A stretch of 64,000 bases of DNA, from the NCBI GenBank assembly GCA_016873275.1, contig VGXO01000008.1:1-64000 (forward strand), in the 5' to 3' direction. This DNA is from Phycisphaerae bacterium. Its GTDB lineage: Bacteria > Planctomycetota > Phycisphaerae > Phycisphaerales > SM1A02. The notes under the pieces are model-generated. The model did no database searches. It was not told where the DNA came from and saw only the letters and a program-made list of their open reading frames with translations. A program made the position numbers and the translations under genes. Shown piece by piece: positions 17,894-29,661 of the stretch; position 1 is the stretch's first letter, and the number at the start of each line of letters is the position of its first letter.

Positions 17894-18532
17894 ATGTTCA
17901 CGGGACTCGTCGAGCACATGGGTCGGATCGAGGCGAAGGTGCCCTCGCCCGCGGGCGCGAGCCTGTGGATCTCGCTCGAGGGCTGGTCCCATCGACCCGA
18001 GCCGGGCGAGTCGATCTCGACCTCCGGATGCTGCCTGACCGTCGCCGAACGCCGCCTCTCGCCCGGGGGCGGGGTCGAGGCGGTCCGCTTCGATGCGGTC
18101 CACCACACCCTGCAGGCGACCACCCTCGGCTCGCTCGGGGTGGGTTCGCGGGTCAACCTCGAGCACTCCGCGACGCTGCAGACCCTGCTCGGCGGTCACC
18201 TCGTGCAGGGGCACGTGGACGAGGTGGGGCGGGTGCGCTCGGTCTCGACCGCGGGCGGCGAGTGGCGGGTCCGGATCGAGGTGAGTCCCGCGTTCGAGCC
18301 GCTCCTCGTCCGCCGGGGATCGGTCGCGGTCGAGGGCGTCTCGCTCACCGTGGCGGAGCTCGGTCCGCGCTGGTTCGAGGTCGTGCTGATCCCGGAGACG
18401 CTCGAGCGCACGACGCTCCGCGACCTCGCGAAAGGACATGGCGCGAACCTCGAGGGCGACTGCCTCGCGAAGCTGGTCGCGCGGGCGGTCGAGGCGAGGC
18501 TCGGCGCGGTCGGCGGCGGTCCGATCGGCTGA
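17894..18532 (+). CDS. ribE: Riboflavin synthase, alpha chain
   Basis: Dismutates two 6,7-dimethyl-8-ribityllumazine molecules to riboflavin. The 212 residues show the two duplicated lumazine-binding barrels: MFTGLVEHMGRIE starting repeat 1, with SGCCLTV, and HLVQGHVDEVGRV starting repeat 2, with EGVSLTV. Length is typical. The gene is monocistronic; other rib genes are absent. Its 3' end runs into the repeat island at 18559. Confidence 0.97.
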   Translation: MFTGLVEHMGRIEAKVPSPAGASLWISLEGWSHRPEPGESISTSGCCLTVAERRLSPGGGVEAVRFDAVHHTLQATTLGSLGVGSRVNLEHSATLQTLLGGHLVQGHVDEVGRVRSVSTAGGEWRVRIEVSPAFEPLLVRRGSVAVEGVSLTVAELGPRWFEVVLIPETLERTTLRDLAKGHGANLEGDCLAKLVARAVEARLGAVGGGPIG

Positions 18533-18558
18533 TCGGACGCCTGCCGCATCTGCGGATG

Positions 18559-19425
18559 GCGAGGCGAGCAACCCGTTCATCGGACCTCCCCTCCGTCTCG
18601 CTGGCTTCGCCAGCGAGCCACCTCCCCGACCTCGCGGTGCTCGGTCGAGGAGGAGTTCCGGAGTGTCGGAACGCGCGATCCCGACGTGGTGCGGTCTGGA
18701 ACTCCTCGCTCTGGAACTCCTCGCTCTGGAACTCCTCCCCACGGCTGCAGCCGTGGGGAGGTGTCGCCTCGCGCAGCGAGGCGACGGAGGGGACCAACTC
18801 CAACGGGTTGCGTGCTCGTGCGGTGCGCGAGGCGAGCAACCCGTTGATCGGACCTCCCCTCCGTCTCGCTGGCTTCGCCAGCGAGCCACCTCCCCGACCT
18901 CGCGGTGCTCGGTCGAGGAGGAGTTCCGGAGTGTCGGAACGCGCGATCCCGACGTGGTGCGCTCTGGAACTCCTCGCTCTGGAACTCCTCGCTCTGGAAC
19001 TCCTCGCTCTGGAACTCCTCCCCACGGCTCCGCCGTGGGGAGGTGTCGCCTCGCGCAGCGAGGCGACGGAGGGGACCAACTCCAACGGGTTGCGTGCTCG
19101 TGCGGTGCGCGAGGCGAGCACCCCGTTGATCGGACCTCCCCTCCGTCTCGCTGGCTCCGCCAGCGAGCCACCTCCCCGACCTCGCGGTGCTCGGTCGAGG
19201 AGGAGTTCCGGAGTGTCGGAACGCGCGATCCCGACGTGGTGCGCTCTGGAACTCCTCGCTCTGGAACTCCTCGCTCTGGAACTCCTCGCTCTGGAACTCC
19301 TCGCTCTGGAACGCCTCGCTCTGGAACTCCTCGCTCTGGAACTCCTCCCCACGGCTGCAGCCGTGGGGAGGTGTCGCCTCGCGGAGCGAGGCGACGGAGG
19401 GGACCAACTCCAACGGGTTGCGTGC
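18559..19425. repeat. Three direct copies of a ~270-330 bp double-hairpin element with internal 15-bp repeats
   Basis: Copies start at 18559, 18827 and 19109. Each reads: GCGAGGCGAGCA..., a hairpin CTCGCTGGC-TTC-GCCAGCGAG (or TCC loop), GGAGGAGTTCCGGAG, a run of CTCTGGAACTCCTCG 15-mers (3, 4 and 7 copies), a long hairpin CCCCACGGC...GCCGTGGGG, a second hairpin CGCCTCGC-GCA-GCGAGGCG (GCG GAG in copy 3), and ACCAACTCCAACGGGTTGCG. The island lies between the convergent 3' ends of ribE and alaS. One 15-mer in copy 3 is mutated (GAACGCC). Confidence 0.95.
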
Positions 19426-19549
19426 GCCGACCGAAGCACGATGACCGGGTCGAAGCGCCGCATCGACGCGCGATGTCTCGATCAGCCCGCCGCGCGGCGC
19501 TCGTCGCCAATCGTGCCACCCTCACCCGCCTCGCGAACTGCGTTCGCGA

Positions 19550-19735
19550 GGCGGCCTCTCCCACTCGTCGCGGTGCTCCTCGCGGGAGAGGCGTTGAGAC
19601 TTCCGGCACTCCCACTCGTCGCGGCGCTCCTCGCGGGAGAGGCGTTGAGACTTCCGGCACTCCCACTCGTCGCGATGCTCCTCGCGGGAGAGGCGTTGCG
19701 GCTTCCGGCACTCCCACTCGTCGCGGCGCCTCGGC
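19550..19735. repeat. 51-bp tandem repeat, about 3.4 copies
   Basis: Units start near 19562, 19613, 19664 and 19715 (partial). Each holds CTCTCCCACTCGTCGCGG...CGCGGGAGAG, able to form a stem, then GCGTTGAGACTTCCGGCA. A short hairpin CCTCGCGAAC-TGC-GTTCGCGAGG precedes the array at 19531-19553. Located just 3' of alaS on its template side; no gene is evident between 19426 and 19780. Confidence 0.9.
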
Positions 19736-19780
19736 GGGTCGGCGGTGCCGCGACGGCGGTGAGGTGCCGTCGAGCGGACT

Positions 19781-22648
<2,868 letters not shown>

Positions 22649-22711
22649 GGCGGAAGGCTCGATCGGAGTCGGAGGCGACGAGGGTCGCCGAGAGGCGGGT
22701 CGAAGGAGGGA

Positions 22712-22717
22712 AAGGTA
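22712..22717 (-). promoter_or_regulatory. -10 box of alaS
   Basis: TACCTT on the minus strand; predicted leader of about 57 nt, unlike the leaderless genes. No T-box features are recognisable. Confidence 0.4.
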
Positions 22718-22886
22718 GGAGATGGAGGGACCGACGCGGGATCGTCCCCGACGACGGTCCGGCGTGCAGGGCTTCCCGGGGATGGTCGATAAGCCCCGAA
22801 CCGTCGGCGGGAGCCTCGCCTCCCGCGAACCCCGCCGGGATCCGGTCGTTCCTCGACGACCGCCGCGACCGAGCGCCGCGGACCCC

Positions 22887-24374
22887 ATGACTCCTCGTCA
22901 CGCCGCCAGCGACGCCCCCGAACGACGCCCGCCGCTCCGCGGGGCGGGCGCTCCCGTGCTCGCGGTCGACCTCGACGGCACCCTCATGCGGTCCGACCTC
23001 CTCTGGGAGGGGCTCCTTCGGCTCGGGATGCGACGACCGTGGGTTCTGCCCGGGATCCTCCTCGCGCTTCGTCGAGGTCGGGCGGCGCTCAAGCGGGCGG
23101 TCGCGGAGGCGATGCCGATCGATCCTGCCTCGCTGCCGTGGCGGGAGGACCTGCTCGCGTGGCTCCGCGCCGAGAAGGACGCCGGGCGGCGGATCGTCCT
23201 CGCCACCGGCGCCGACCGCCTTCCCGCCGAGGCGGTCGCGCGGCACCTCGGGCTCTTCGACGAGGTCCTCGCGAGCGATCCCCCGAGAAACCTCTCGGCG
23301 CGGCGGAAGGCGGACGCCCTGCGGGAGTCGTTCGGCGAGGGCGGATTCGACTACGTCGGCGACCACCATCGCAAGGACGCCCCGGTCTTCGAGCAGGCGC
23401 GGGCGGCGGTCCCGGTGGGCTCGCCCTCGCTCGAGCGGCTGCTTCGCGCGAAGGACCGACCGATCGCGGCGTCTTTCGCCGATCAAGGAACGATGCTCGG
23501 GACCGTCCTGCGGGCGATGCGGGTCCATCAGTGGGCGAAGAACCTCCTGGTCTTCGTGCCGCTGCTGACCGCCCACCGCGTCCTCGACGGCGGCGCCTGG
23601 CTCGCCTCGGGTCTCGCCTTCGCGGCGTTCTCGCTGCTCGCCTCGGGCACCTACCTCCTCAACGACCTGCACGACCTCGACGCGGACCGCCTCCATCCCA
23701 CCAAGCGCCATCGACCGCTCGCGGCGGGGGCGATCTCGATCCCCACGGCGCTGGGGCTGGCGGTCGCGCTCGTCCTCGGGGGGCTCGCGATCGGCGTGCT
23801 GCTGCTGCCGCGCCCCTGCCTCGGCTCGCTCGCGGCGTACCTCGGGCTGACGCTCGCCTACTCGCTCTTCCTCAAGCGGCTCCTGCTCGTCGACGTGATC
23901 GCGCTCGCGCTCCTCTACACGATCCGCATCCATGCCGGCGCGGAGGCGATCGAGGTCGAGCTCTCCGAGTGGCTCCTCGTCTTCTCGCTCTTCGTCTTCT
24001 CGAGCCTCGCGTTCCTCAAGCGCTACGTCGAGCTCCGCCGCTCGGCGCCGGCGTCGGGGGCGACCCTCGCCGGACGAGGCTACGCGGCGGAGGACCTCGC
24101 GATCGTGCGGGTGATCGGTCCGGCGCTCGGGGTGATGTCGGTGCTGGTGCTCGCCCTCTACGTGCAGGCGCCCGCCGTCGAGGAGGCGTACAACCGACCC
24201 GGGATCCTGTGGCTGCTGCTGCCGCTCATGACCTACTGGGTCGCGCGGATCTGGTTCCTCGCCGAGCGCGGGCGGGTGGACGACGATCCGGTCGCGTTCG
24301 CGATCCGCGACCGCGGCACGCAGGCGGTGGTGCTGCTGATGGCGGCGGTCGCGCTCGCGGCGTGGAAGCTCTGA
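22887..24374 (+). CDS. HAD-phosphatase/UbiA prenyltransferase fusion protein
   Basis: A 495-residue two-domain protein. Residues 20-195 are a HAD-like hydrolase: VLAVDLDGTLMRSD (motif I), ATGADR (motif II) and FDYVGDHHRKD (motif IV). Residues 205-495 are a polytopic UbiA-type prenyltransferase with VHQWAKNLLVFVPLL and the Asp-rich NDLHDLDADRLHPTK, closest in pattern to decaprenyl-phosphate phosphoribosyltransferase-like UbiA proteins. Such HAD-UbiA fusions are known as a family, but their substrate is not settled. It is transcribed divergently from alaS; I could not place its promoter. Confidence 0.88.
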   Translation: MTPRHAASDAPERRPPLRGAGAPVLAVDLDGTLMRSDLLWEGLLRLGMRRPWVLPGILLALRRGRAALKRAVAEAMPIDPASLPWREDLLAWLRAEKDAGRRIVLATGADRLPAEAVARHLGLFDEVLASDPPRNLSARRKADALRESFGEGGFDYVGDHHRKDAPVFEQARAAVPVGSPSLERLLRAKDRPIAASFADQGTMLGTVLRAMRVHQWAKNLLVFVPLLTAHRVLDGGAWLASGLAFAAFSLLASGTYLLNDLHDLDADRLHPTKRHRPLAAGAISIPTALGLAVALVLGGLAIGVLLLPRPCLGSLAAYLGLTLAYSLFLKRLLLVDVIALALLYTIRIHAGAEAIEVELSEWLLVFSLFVFSSLAFLKRYVELRRSAPASGATLAGRGYAAEDLAIVRVIGPALGVMSVLVLALYVQAPAVEEAYNRPGILWLLLPLMTYWVARIWFLAERGRVDDDPVAFAIRDRGTQAVVLLMAAVALAAWKL

Positions 24375-24409
24375 TCGCCCCGAGCGGATCGGGCGCGGCG
24401 CCGAGCGAC

Positions 24410-24415
24410 TACGCT
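24410..24415 (+). promoter_or_regulatory. -10 box of tpiA
   Basis: TACGCT; a short leader of about 17 nt follows, containing a GGAG ribosome-binding site before the ATG at 24439. Confidence 0.5.
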
Positions 24416-24438
24416 GCCGCCTCCTCCCGGAGCGATCC

Positions 24439-25233
24439 ATGCCCGCGACGACGAACCGGCCCTTCCTCGGGGGCAACTGGAAGATGAACCTCCGCCTCGC
24501 GTCGGCGGTCGAGCTCGCGGAGGAGGTCCATGCGGCGCTCTCGGCGATCCCGCTCGCGTCGAAGGTCGACCTCGTGGTGTTCCCGCCCGCGTGCTACCTG
24601 CAGGCGGTCGGACGGGCGATCGGTCATGGTCCGCCCTCGCTCGGGGCGCAGGACCTCTCCGCCCACCTCGACGGCGCCTTCACCGGGCAGGTGAGCGGCG
24701 CGATGCTCGACGACCTCGGCTGCGGATGGGTGCTCGTCGGGCACAGCGAGCGGCGGCATGGGATCGGAGAGTCGAACGCGGTCCTCCGCACCAAGCTCGA
24801 GCGGGCGCTCGCCGCGGGACTGAAGGTCGTCCTCTGCGTCGGCGAGACGCTTGCCGAGCGGGAGGGCGGGCATGCCCGGTCGGTGCTCGTGGGGCAGGTC
24901 CGGGCGGGACTTTCGGGACTTGATCGGGGGGTGTTCGGGAGCCTCGTCCTCGCCTACGAGCCGGTCTGGGCGATCGGCACGGGGCGGACCGCCCGCGCGG
25001 AGGACGCCGCCGAGGCGCATCGGTGGATCCGGGAGGAGGTCGCGGACCTGTATGATCCGGGGCTCGCCGCGGCGACCCGGGTCGTCTACGGCGGCTCGGT
25101 CACGGCGGAGAACGCCGCCGAGTTGTTCAGTCGGCCGGAGATCGACGGTGGGCTCGTCGGAGGAGCCTCCCTCAAGGTCGACTCGTTCGCGGCGATCGGT
25201 CGCGCCGCGGCGTCGCGAGCCTCCCACGGCTGA
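24439..25233 (+). CDS. tpiA: Triosephosphate isomerase
   Basis: Interconverts dihydroxyacetone phosphate and glyceraldehyde 3-phosphate. The 264 residues carry the catalytic lysine in GGNWKMN, the histidine in VLVGHSERR, the glutamate in AYEPVWAIGTG, and the phosphate loop VVYGGSVTAENA. Length is slightly above the usual 250. secG follows 40 bp downstream, a very common pairing. Confidence 0.98.
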   Translation: MPATTNRPFLGGNWKMNLRLASAVELAEEVHAALSAIPLASKVDLVVFPPACYLQAVGRAIGHGPPSLGAQDLSAHLDGAFTGQVSGAMLDDLGCGWVLVGHSERRHGIGESNAVLRTKLERALAAGLKVVLCVGETLAEREGGHARSVLVGQVRAGLSGLDRGVFGSLVLAYEPVWAIGTGRTARAEDAAEAHRWIREEVADLYDPGLAAATRVVYGGSVTAENAAELFSRPEIDGGLVGGASLKVDSFAAIGRAAASRASHG

Positions 25234-25273
25234 CCCTCGCGCCGCCGCTCGCCCGACCTCGGAGTTCCGTTCG

Positions 25274-25645
25274 ATGGCGATCCTCGCTCCCCTCACCGTC
25301 CTCTTCATCTTCGCGTCGCTCGCGCTCGTGCTGATGATCCTCGTGCAGCGTCCGCAGGGTGGCGGGCTCGCCGGCGCCTTCGGCGGCGCCGGCGGCGGCG
25401 GCACCGAGACCGCCTTCGGAGGTCGGACCGGCGACGTCCTGACCGTGGCGACGGTGGGCGCGTTCCTGGTCTATCTCGCCCTCGCGATCGTCCTCAACGT
25501 CTTCGACAAGAGCCTGCTCGCCCCGCCGGCTCCGGAGCAGCCAGCCGCGGAGGCGGCGGTCGCCGACCCGTCGGCGGCGCCGACGACCGACGCGACCACG
25601 CCAGTCGCGACGCCGGCGACGACCCCCGCGACCACCACGCCCTGA
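25274..25645 (+). CDS. secG: Preprotein translocase subunit SecG
   Basis: A 123-residue accessory subunit of the SecYEG channel. Two TM helices (about 3-22 and 56-76) flank the family loop VQRPQGGGLAGAFGG...TAFGGRTGDVLT. A Pro/Ala/Thr-rich tail of about 45 residues, probably disordered, makes it longer than most SecG proteins. GGAG lies 9 nt before the ATG. Confidence 0.93.
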   Translation: MAILAPLTVLFIFASLALVLMILVQRPQGGGLAGAFGGAGGGGTETAFGGRTGDVLTVATVGAFLVYLALAIVLNVFDKSLLAPPAPEQPAAEAAVADPSAAPTTDATTPVATPATTPATTTP

Positions 25646-25682
25646 CGTCGCGTCGGTCCCTCCCGCGACCGCGGAGCCGCCC

Positions 25683-26576
25683 ATGATCCGTTCGATGACC
25701 GGCTTCGGATCGGCGACCGGGGAGGTCGACGGGACCCGCTTCGTGGTCGAGGTCCGGGCGGTCAACGGCAAGTTCTACAAGTCGACGCTCCGTCTTCCCG
25801 ACGACCTCCAGCCGCTCGAGGCGGAGATCGACCAGGCGGTCTCGCGTCGCCTCGGTCGGGGCAGCGTCACCGTCGCGGTGCGGGTCGCCGCGGCGCCCGG
25901 GGCGGCGGCGGCGGCGCGGGTCAACGCGGCGGTCGTCGCGGAGTACCTGCGGCAGCTCCGCGACGCGGTGCCGCCCGACATGCGGGAGCAGTGCCGCTTC
26001 GATGCCGCGGCGGTGCTCGCGCTTCCGGGCGCGGTCGAGGGGGGCTCCGAGGACCGAGTGCTCGAGCAGGGTCGCGGCGTCCTCGCGAGGCTCCTCGAGG
26101 AGGCGTGCGACCGGGTCATCGAGATGCGCCGCCGCGAGGGGGCGGCGCTCGCGGCGCAGCTCCGCGGGCTCGCCGTCGAGATGGCGGCGCGGCTCGACCG
26201 CATCGAGCGGCGGGCGCCCGAGGTGGTGGTCGCCTACCGCGAGCGCCTGCGCCAGCGGGTCGATGCGCTCCTTGCCGAGGTCGGCGCCGCCCTCCGCGAC
26301 GAGGACCTCATCCGGGAGGTCGCGATCTACGCCGACCGCAGCGACATCGCCGAGGAGGTCATCCGCCTCAAGGGACACCTCGCGCAGTTCGAGCAGGTGC
26401 TCTCGCCCGCGGATGGTCGACCCGCCGGTCGGGTGCTCGACTTCCTCAGCCAGGAGATGCTGCGGGAGGCGAACACCATCGGCAGCAAGTCGAGCGACGG
26501 CGAGATCACCCGGGAGATCGTCGAGGTCAAGGGGCTGATCGATCGGATCAAGGAGCAGGCGCAGAACGTCGAGTGA
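25683..26576 (+). CDS. YicC/YloC family endoribonuclease
   Basis: A product of 297 residues with the two hallmark segments of the family: MIRSMTGFGSATGE at the N-terminus (RSMTGFG) and the C-terminal block GRVLDFLSQEMLREANTIGSKS followed by EIVEVKGLIDRIKEQAQNVE. Members of this family have been reported to cleave RNA; the physiological targets here are unknown. It belongs to the tpiA-secG group, and a kinase-like gene follows 25 bp later instead of the more usual gmk. Confidence 0.95.
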   Translation: MIRSMTGFGSATGEVDGTRFVVEVRAVNGKFYKSTLRLPDDLQPLEAEIDQAVSRRLGRGSVTVAVRVAAAPGAAAAARVNAAVVAEYLRQLRDAVPPDMREQCRFDAAAVLALPGAVEGGSEDRVLEQGRGVLARLLEEACDRVIEMRRREGAALAAQLRGLAVEMAARLDRIERRAPEVVVAYRERLRQRVDALLAEVGAALRDEDLIREVAIYADRSDIAEEVIRLKGHLAQFEQVLSPADGRPAGRVLDFLSQEMLREANTIGSKSSDGEITREIVEVKGLIDRIKEQAQNVE

Positions 26577-26601
26577 CGCGGCGCCGGAGGTCCGACGAGC
26601 G

Positions 26602-27624
26602 ATGCGCGAGCGGGATCCGAGCCTGGGGGAAGCCGGCGTCGATCGAGGCACGCCGCCCTCCGCGGCGATCCTCGCGGCGGTGCTGGGGGAGTTCGGGCTC
26701 GGCGAGGCGTCCTCGGTGCGGGCGGTCCGCGGCGGCTCGCGGCGGAACGCGAAGTTCGTGGTGGATTCGCCAGGCGGCCGCTGGTTCCTCAAGGAGCGGC
26801 GGGCGAGCGCCGCGCGGGGCGGTCTCCTCGCGGCCTCGGTGCAGCGGCTCCTCGCGGACCACGGAGCGCCGGTGCCGGCGCCTCGCGCGGCGGTCGATGG
26901 TCGTCCCTTCGTCGAGCGCGACGGGCGATGCTTCGAGCTCCTCCCCTTCGTCGAGGGCGGACGATTCGACGGCTCGGCTCAGGCGGCGCGTGCCGCCGGC
27001 GCGACGCTCGCGGGGCTGCACCAGTTGCTCGCGGCCTGGCGACCGCCCGAGGGAGTCCGCGGCTCCTACCACGACTCCGCGCGGGTGCGGACGGTCCTCG
27101 CCGCGCTCGCATCGGCGCCGGATCGACCGGGCGTCGATCGGTGGCGCGAGCGCCTCGCGGCGCTCGCCGCCGAGTACGACGATGCCTCGTCGCGCGCCGG
27201 GTCTCTCGTCGATCGGCAGGCGACCCAGCTCGTGCACGGCGACTATCACCCCGGGAACCTGCTCTTCGCGGGCACGCAGGTCGTGGCGGTCCTCGACTGG
27301 GAGGCGGTCCGCGAGGACGTGCCGCTCGCCGAGTTCGCCTCGGCGGCGCTGCAGTTCTCGCGGGAGGATCCGAGGCGGACCCCGGAGGCGCCGCTTCGGA
27401 TCGGTCTCCTCGCCGCGTTCGCGGAGGGTCACGGCGGGCTTGGTCGAGGGGCGGCGGAGGCGGTGCCCGCGCTCCTCGTCGAGGCGGCGGTCGCGGAGTC
27501 GGCGTTCGTCCTCGAGGGATCGCTCGATCCGGCGCGGGCGGAGGCGCAGCTCGCGACGACCGAGCGGCTCGCCGCGGCGATCCGGGGCGCGGGGTCGTCG
27601 ATCGCGGGCTGCCTTCGACGCTGA
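26602..27624 (+). CDS. APH-fold phosphotransferase (small-molecule kinase)
   Basis: A cytoplasmic protein of 340 residues with the aminoglycoside-phosphotransferase/homoserine kinase type II fold: an N-lobe RAVRGGSRRNAKFVVDSPGGRWFLKERR supplying the ATP lysine, the catalytic loop LVHGDYHPGNLLFAG near residue 210, and VVAVLDWEAVREDVPLAEFA as the metal-binding Asp segment. Substrate cannot be read; homoserine kinase type II, choline kinase-like and fructosamine kinase-like proteins share these motifs. GGAGG is about 11 nt before the ATG, and the gene probably belongs to the tpiA-yicC transcript. Confidence 0.85.
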   Translation: MRERDPSLGEAGVDRGTPPSAAILAAVLGEFGLGEASSVRAVRGGSRRNAKFVVDSPGGRWFLKERRASAARGGLLAASVQRLLADHGAPVPAPRAAVDGRPFVERDGRCFELLPFVEGGRFDGSAQAARAAGATLAGLHQLLAAWRPPEGVRGSYHDSARVRTVLAALASAPDRPGVDRWRERLAALAAEYDDASSRAGSLVDRQATQLVHGDYHPGNLLFAGTQVVAVLDWEAVREDVPLAEFASAALQFSREDPRRTPEAPLRIGLLAAFAEGHGGLGRGAAEAVPALLVEAAVAESAFVLEGSLDPARAEAQLATTERLAAAIRGAGSSIAGCLRR

Positions 27625-27664
27625 GGGCGACGCCGACCCCGGGGCGCGACCCCGGGCGCGGACC

Positions 27665-27670
27665 TAGACT
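27665..27670 (+). promoter_or_regulatory. -10 box of PDZ gene (leaderless)
   Basis: TAGACT, 6 nt before the ATG at 27677. Confidence 0.55.
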
Positions 27671-27676
27671 GCCCGC

Positions 27677-28645
27677 ATGCTTCGGCGGAGACGGATCCTC
27701 CTCGCGATGGCGCTCGCGGCATGCACGACGCCGGTCGTCGCGCAGACGAGCCCGCCGATCCACTTCGATCCGACCCTCCTCGAGGGCGACTTCTCGCGGA
27801 TCGTGGTCGATCCGGAGCTCGCGCGGCTCGTGGCGTCGCTCGACGATCCCTCCTTCGCGGTGCGGGAGCAGGCGGAGGCGGCGATCCTCGTCCGCCGGGC
27901 GCCCCTCTCGGCGATGCTCGCGCTGCTCTCCCGCGAGGACCTCTCCGCGGAGCAGCGGCAGCGCCTCGTCGGCGTGGTCTCCGAGCAGGTCGAGCGGATC
28001 CCCCGCGGAGCGCTCGGGATCCGCATGGACACCGCCCGCGAGGTCGGGCAGGGCGTGGTGGTGAGCGGCTTCGTCGAGGGCATGCCCGCGGCGCACGTCC
28101 TCGAGGCGGCTGACCGCATCGTGGCGATCGACGACGCGCCGACGCCCACCACGACGCAGTTGATCGGCGCCGTGCAGCGGCGGCTTCCCGGCGAGGTCGT
28201 CCGGCTCCGCATCCACCGCGGCGGTGCCGCCGTGCCGATCGAGATCGACGTGGTGCTCGGCTCGGTCGAGCAGCTCGAGCAGGACGCGAACGATCCGCTC
28301 GCCCGTCAGAACCCCGTGCTTGCCGAGCGCACCGCGTTCATCGCGGAGCTCCGGCGCCGCTTCGGTCCGCCCACGACGACGCTTCGCGCCGGGACCTCCG
28401 CCGAGGTCGATGCGCCACCGGTCGATCCCATCGAGGGACATCCCGAGGTGGCGCGCCTTCGCCGCTATCTCGCGATGGTCGATTCAGGCGCGCTGGTCGA
28501 CGTCTCGTCGCTCCGCCCGCTCTGGCAGCGGCGGATCCAGCGGCTCCGGCAGGAGCTGCTCGACTCGCGGCGACCCGTCGGCGACCGGGAGGTGCTGCGG
28601 GCGGTGATCGTCCGCTGCGAGGACCTCCTCCGCGACGACGAGTGA
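27677..28645 (+). CDS. Secreted PDZ-domain protein
   Basis: A 322-residue protein with signal peptide MLRRRRILLAMALAACTTPVVAQ; ALAAC could also be a lipobox. Residues 35-110 form a helical segment, and about 113-200 form a PDZ domain: GALGIRMDT, GQGVVVSGFVEGMPAAHVLEAADRIVAIDD, then LIGAVQRRLPGEVVRLRIHR. No protease domain is attached, so it likely acts as a periplasmic adaptor rather than an HtrA enzyme. Its partner is unknown; the gene is monocistronic and converges with sucD. Confidence 0.85.
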   Translation: MLRRRRILLAMALAACTTPVVAQTSPPIHFDPTLLEGDFSRIVVDPELARLVASLDDPSFAVREQAEAAILVRRAPLSAMLALLSREDLSAEQRQRLVGVVSEQVERIPRGALGIRMDTAREVGQGVVVSGFVEGMPAAHVLEAADRIVAIDDAPTPTTTQLIGAVQRRLPGEVVRLRIHRGGAAVPIEIDVVLGSVEQLEQDANDPLARQNPVLAERTAFIAELRRRFGPPTTTLRAGTSAEVDAPPVDPIEGHPEVARLRRYLAMVDSGALVDVSSLRPLWQRRIQRLRQELLDSRRPVGDREVLRAVIVRCEDLLRDDE

Positions 28646-28671
28646 GCCCCCCGCGGGACTCCGGAGTCGAC

Positions 28672-29616
28672 TCAGGAGAGCTCGAGCGCCTTCGCCGCCG
28701 CGGCGCCGAGGTCCGCCGGGCTGTCGACGACGTGCGCGCCGGCGTCGCGGAGGGCGGCGATCTTCGCCGCCGCGGTGTCCGCGGCGCCGCCGATGATGGC
28801 GCCCGCGTGCCCCATCCGCTTGCCGGGAGGCGCGGTGCGTCCGGCGATGAACCCGATCACCGGCTTGCTCGCCTGCTCGCCGATCCACCGCGCCGCGTCG
28901 GTCTCGTCGGCGCCGCCGATCTCGCCGATCATCACGATGGCGTCGGTCTCGGGATCCGCGTGGAAGAGCTCGAGGAGCTCGATGAAGTTGATGCCCTTGA
29001 CCGGGTCGCCGCCGATGCCGACGCAGGTCGACTGCCCGATGCCGCGCTGCGAGCACTGCCAGACCGCCTCGTAGGTGAGGGTGCCCGAGCGGCTCACGAT
29101 GCCGACGGCGCGACCGGTCGAGGCGTCCCGGCGATGCGTGTGGATGTAGCCGGGCATGATCCCGATCTTGCAGCCGCCCTCGAAGCGGGCGTCGGGTCCG
29201 GTGCCGGAGGTGCGCCGACCGGGCGTGATCACGCCGGGGCAGTTGGGTCCGATGAGCGTCGACGTCGGGAAGTCGCGGAGCGCCGCGCGGGTGCGGACCA
29301 TGTCCTGCACCGGGATCCCCTCGGTGATCGCGGCGATCACCCGGATGCCCGCGGCGGCGGCCTCGAGGATGGCGTCCGCCGCGCCCGGCGGCGGCACGAA
29401 GATCATGGTGGCGTCGGCGCCGGTGGCGGCGACCGCGTCCGCCACGGTGTCGAAGATGGGAAGACCGTTCGGGTCCTTCTGTCCGCCCTTGCCGGGGGTC
29501 ACGCCCCCGACCATGCGGGTGCCGTAGCCGAGGCAGCCGGCGGTGTGGAAGGCGCCGGCGGAGCCGGTGATGCCTTGGCAGAGGACGCGGGTGGAGCCAT
29601 CGACGAGGATCGACAT
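28672..29616 (-). CDS. sucD: Succinate--CoA ligase [ADP/GDP-forming] alpha subunit
   Basis: Binds CoA and carries the phosphohistidine of succinyl-CoA synthetase in the TCA cycle. In 314 residues: [16 protein letters not shown] at the N-terminus, [52 protein letters not shown] and the active-site GHAGAIIGG near 265. An insertion of several residues (THRRDASTG) follows IMPGYIH compared with typical sequences. The beta-subunit gene sucC, usually adjacent, is not here; sucD faces purM divergently. Confidence 0.97.
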   Translation of the reverse strand: MSILVDGSTRVLCQGITGSAGAFHTAGCLGYGTRMVGGVTPGKGGQKDPNGLPIFDTVADAVAATGADATMIFVPPPGAADAILEAAAAGIRVIAAITEGIPVQDMVRTRAALRDFPTSTLIGPNCPGVITPGRRTSGTGPDARFEGGCKIGIMPGYIHTHRRDASTGRAVGIVSRSGTLTYEAVWQCSQRGIGQSTCVGIGGDPVKGINFIELLELFHADPETDAIVMIGEIGGADETDAARWIGEQASKPVIGFIAGRTAPPGKRMGHAGAIIGGAADTAAAKIAALRDAGAHVVDSPADLGAAAAKALELS

Positions 29617-29626
29617 GGGGGCGGGG

Positions 29627-29632
29627 AGGATA
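29627..29632 (-). promoter_or_regulatory. -10 box of sucD
   Basis: TATCCT on the minus strand, 10 nt before the ATG at 29616, so at most a few leader nucleotides. Back to back with the purM box 15 bp away. Confidence 0.5.
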
Positions 29633-29647
29633 GCAACGCCCCGTCCG

Positions 29648-29653
29648 TACAAT
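29648..29653 (+). promoter_or_regulatory. -10 box of purM (leaderless)
   Basis: TACAAT, 8 nt before the ATG at 29662. Confidence 0.6.
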
Positions 29654-29661
29654 CCGCTCCC

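Noticed and set aside
14884-18156. Open frame of 1090 codons containing purH
   Set aside because: Upstream of 16467 the frame is a shadow of the PQQ-propeller gene; purH has normal length from 16467.
18690-19347. CRISPR-like array of short repeats
   Set aside because: The 15-bp units are directly contiguous with no unique spacers, and no cas gene is present.
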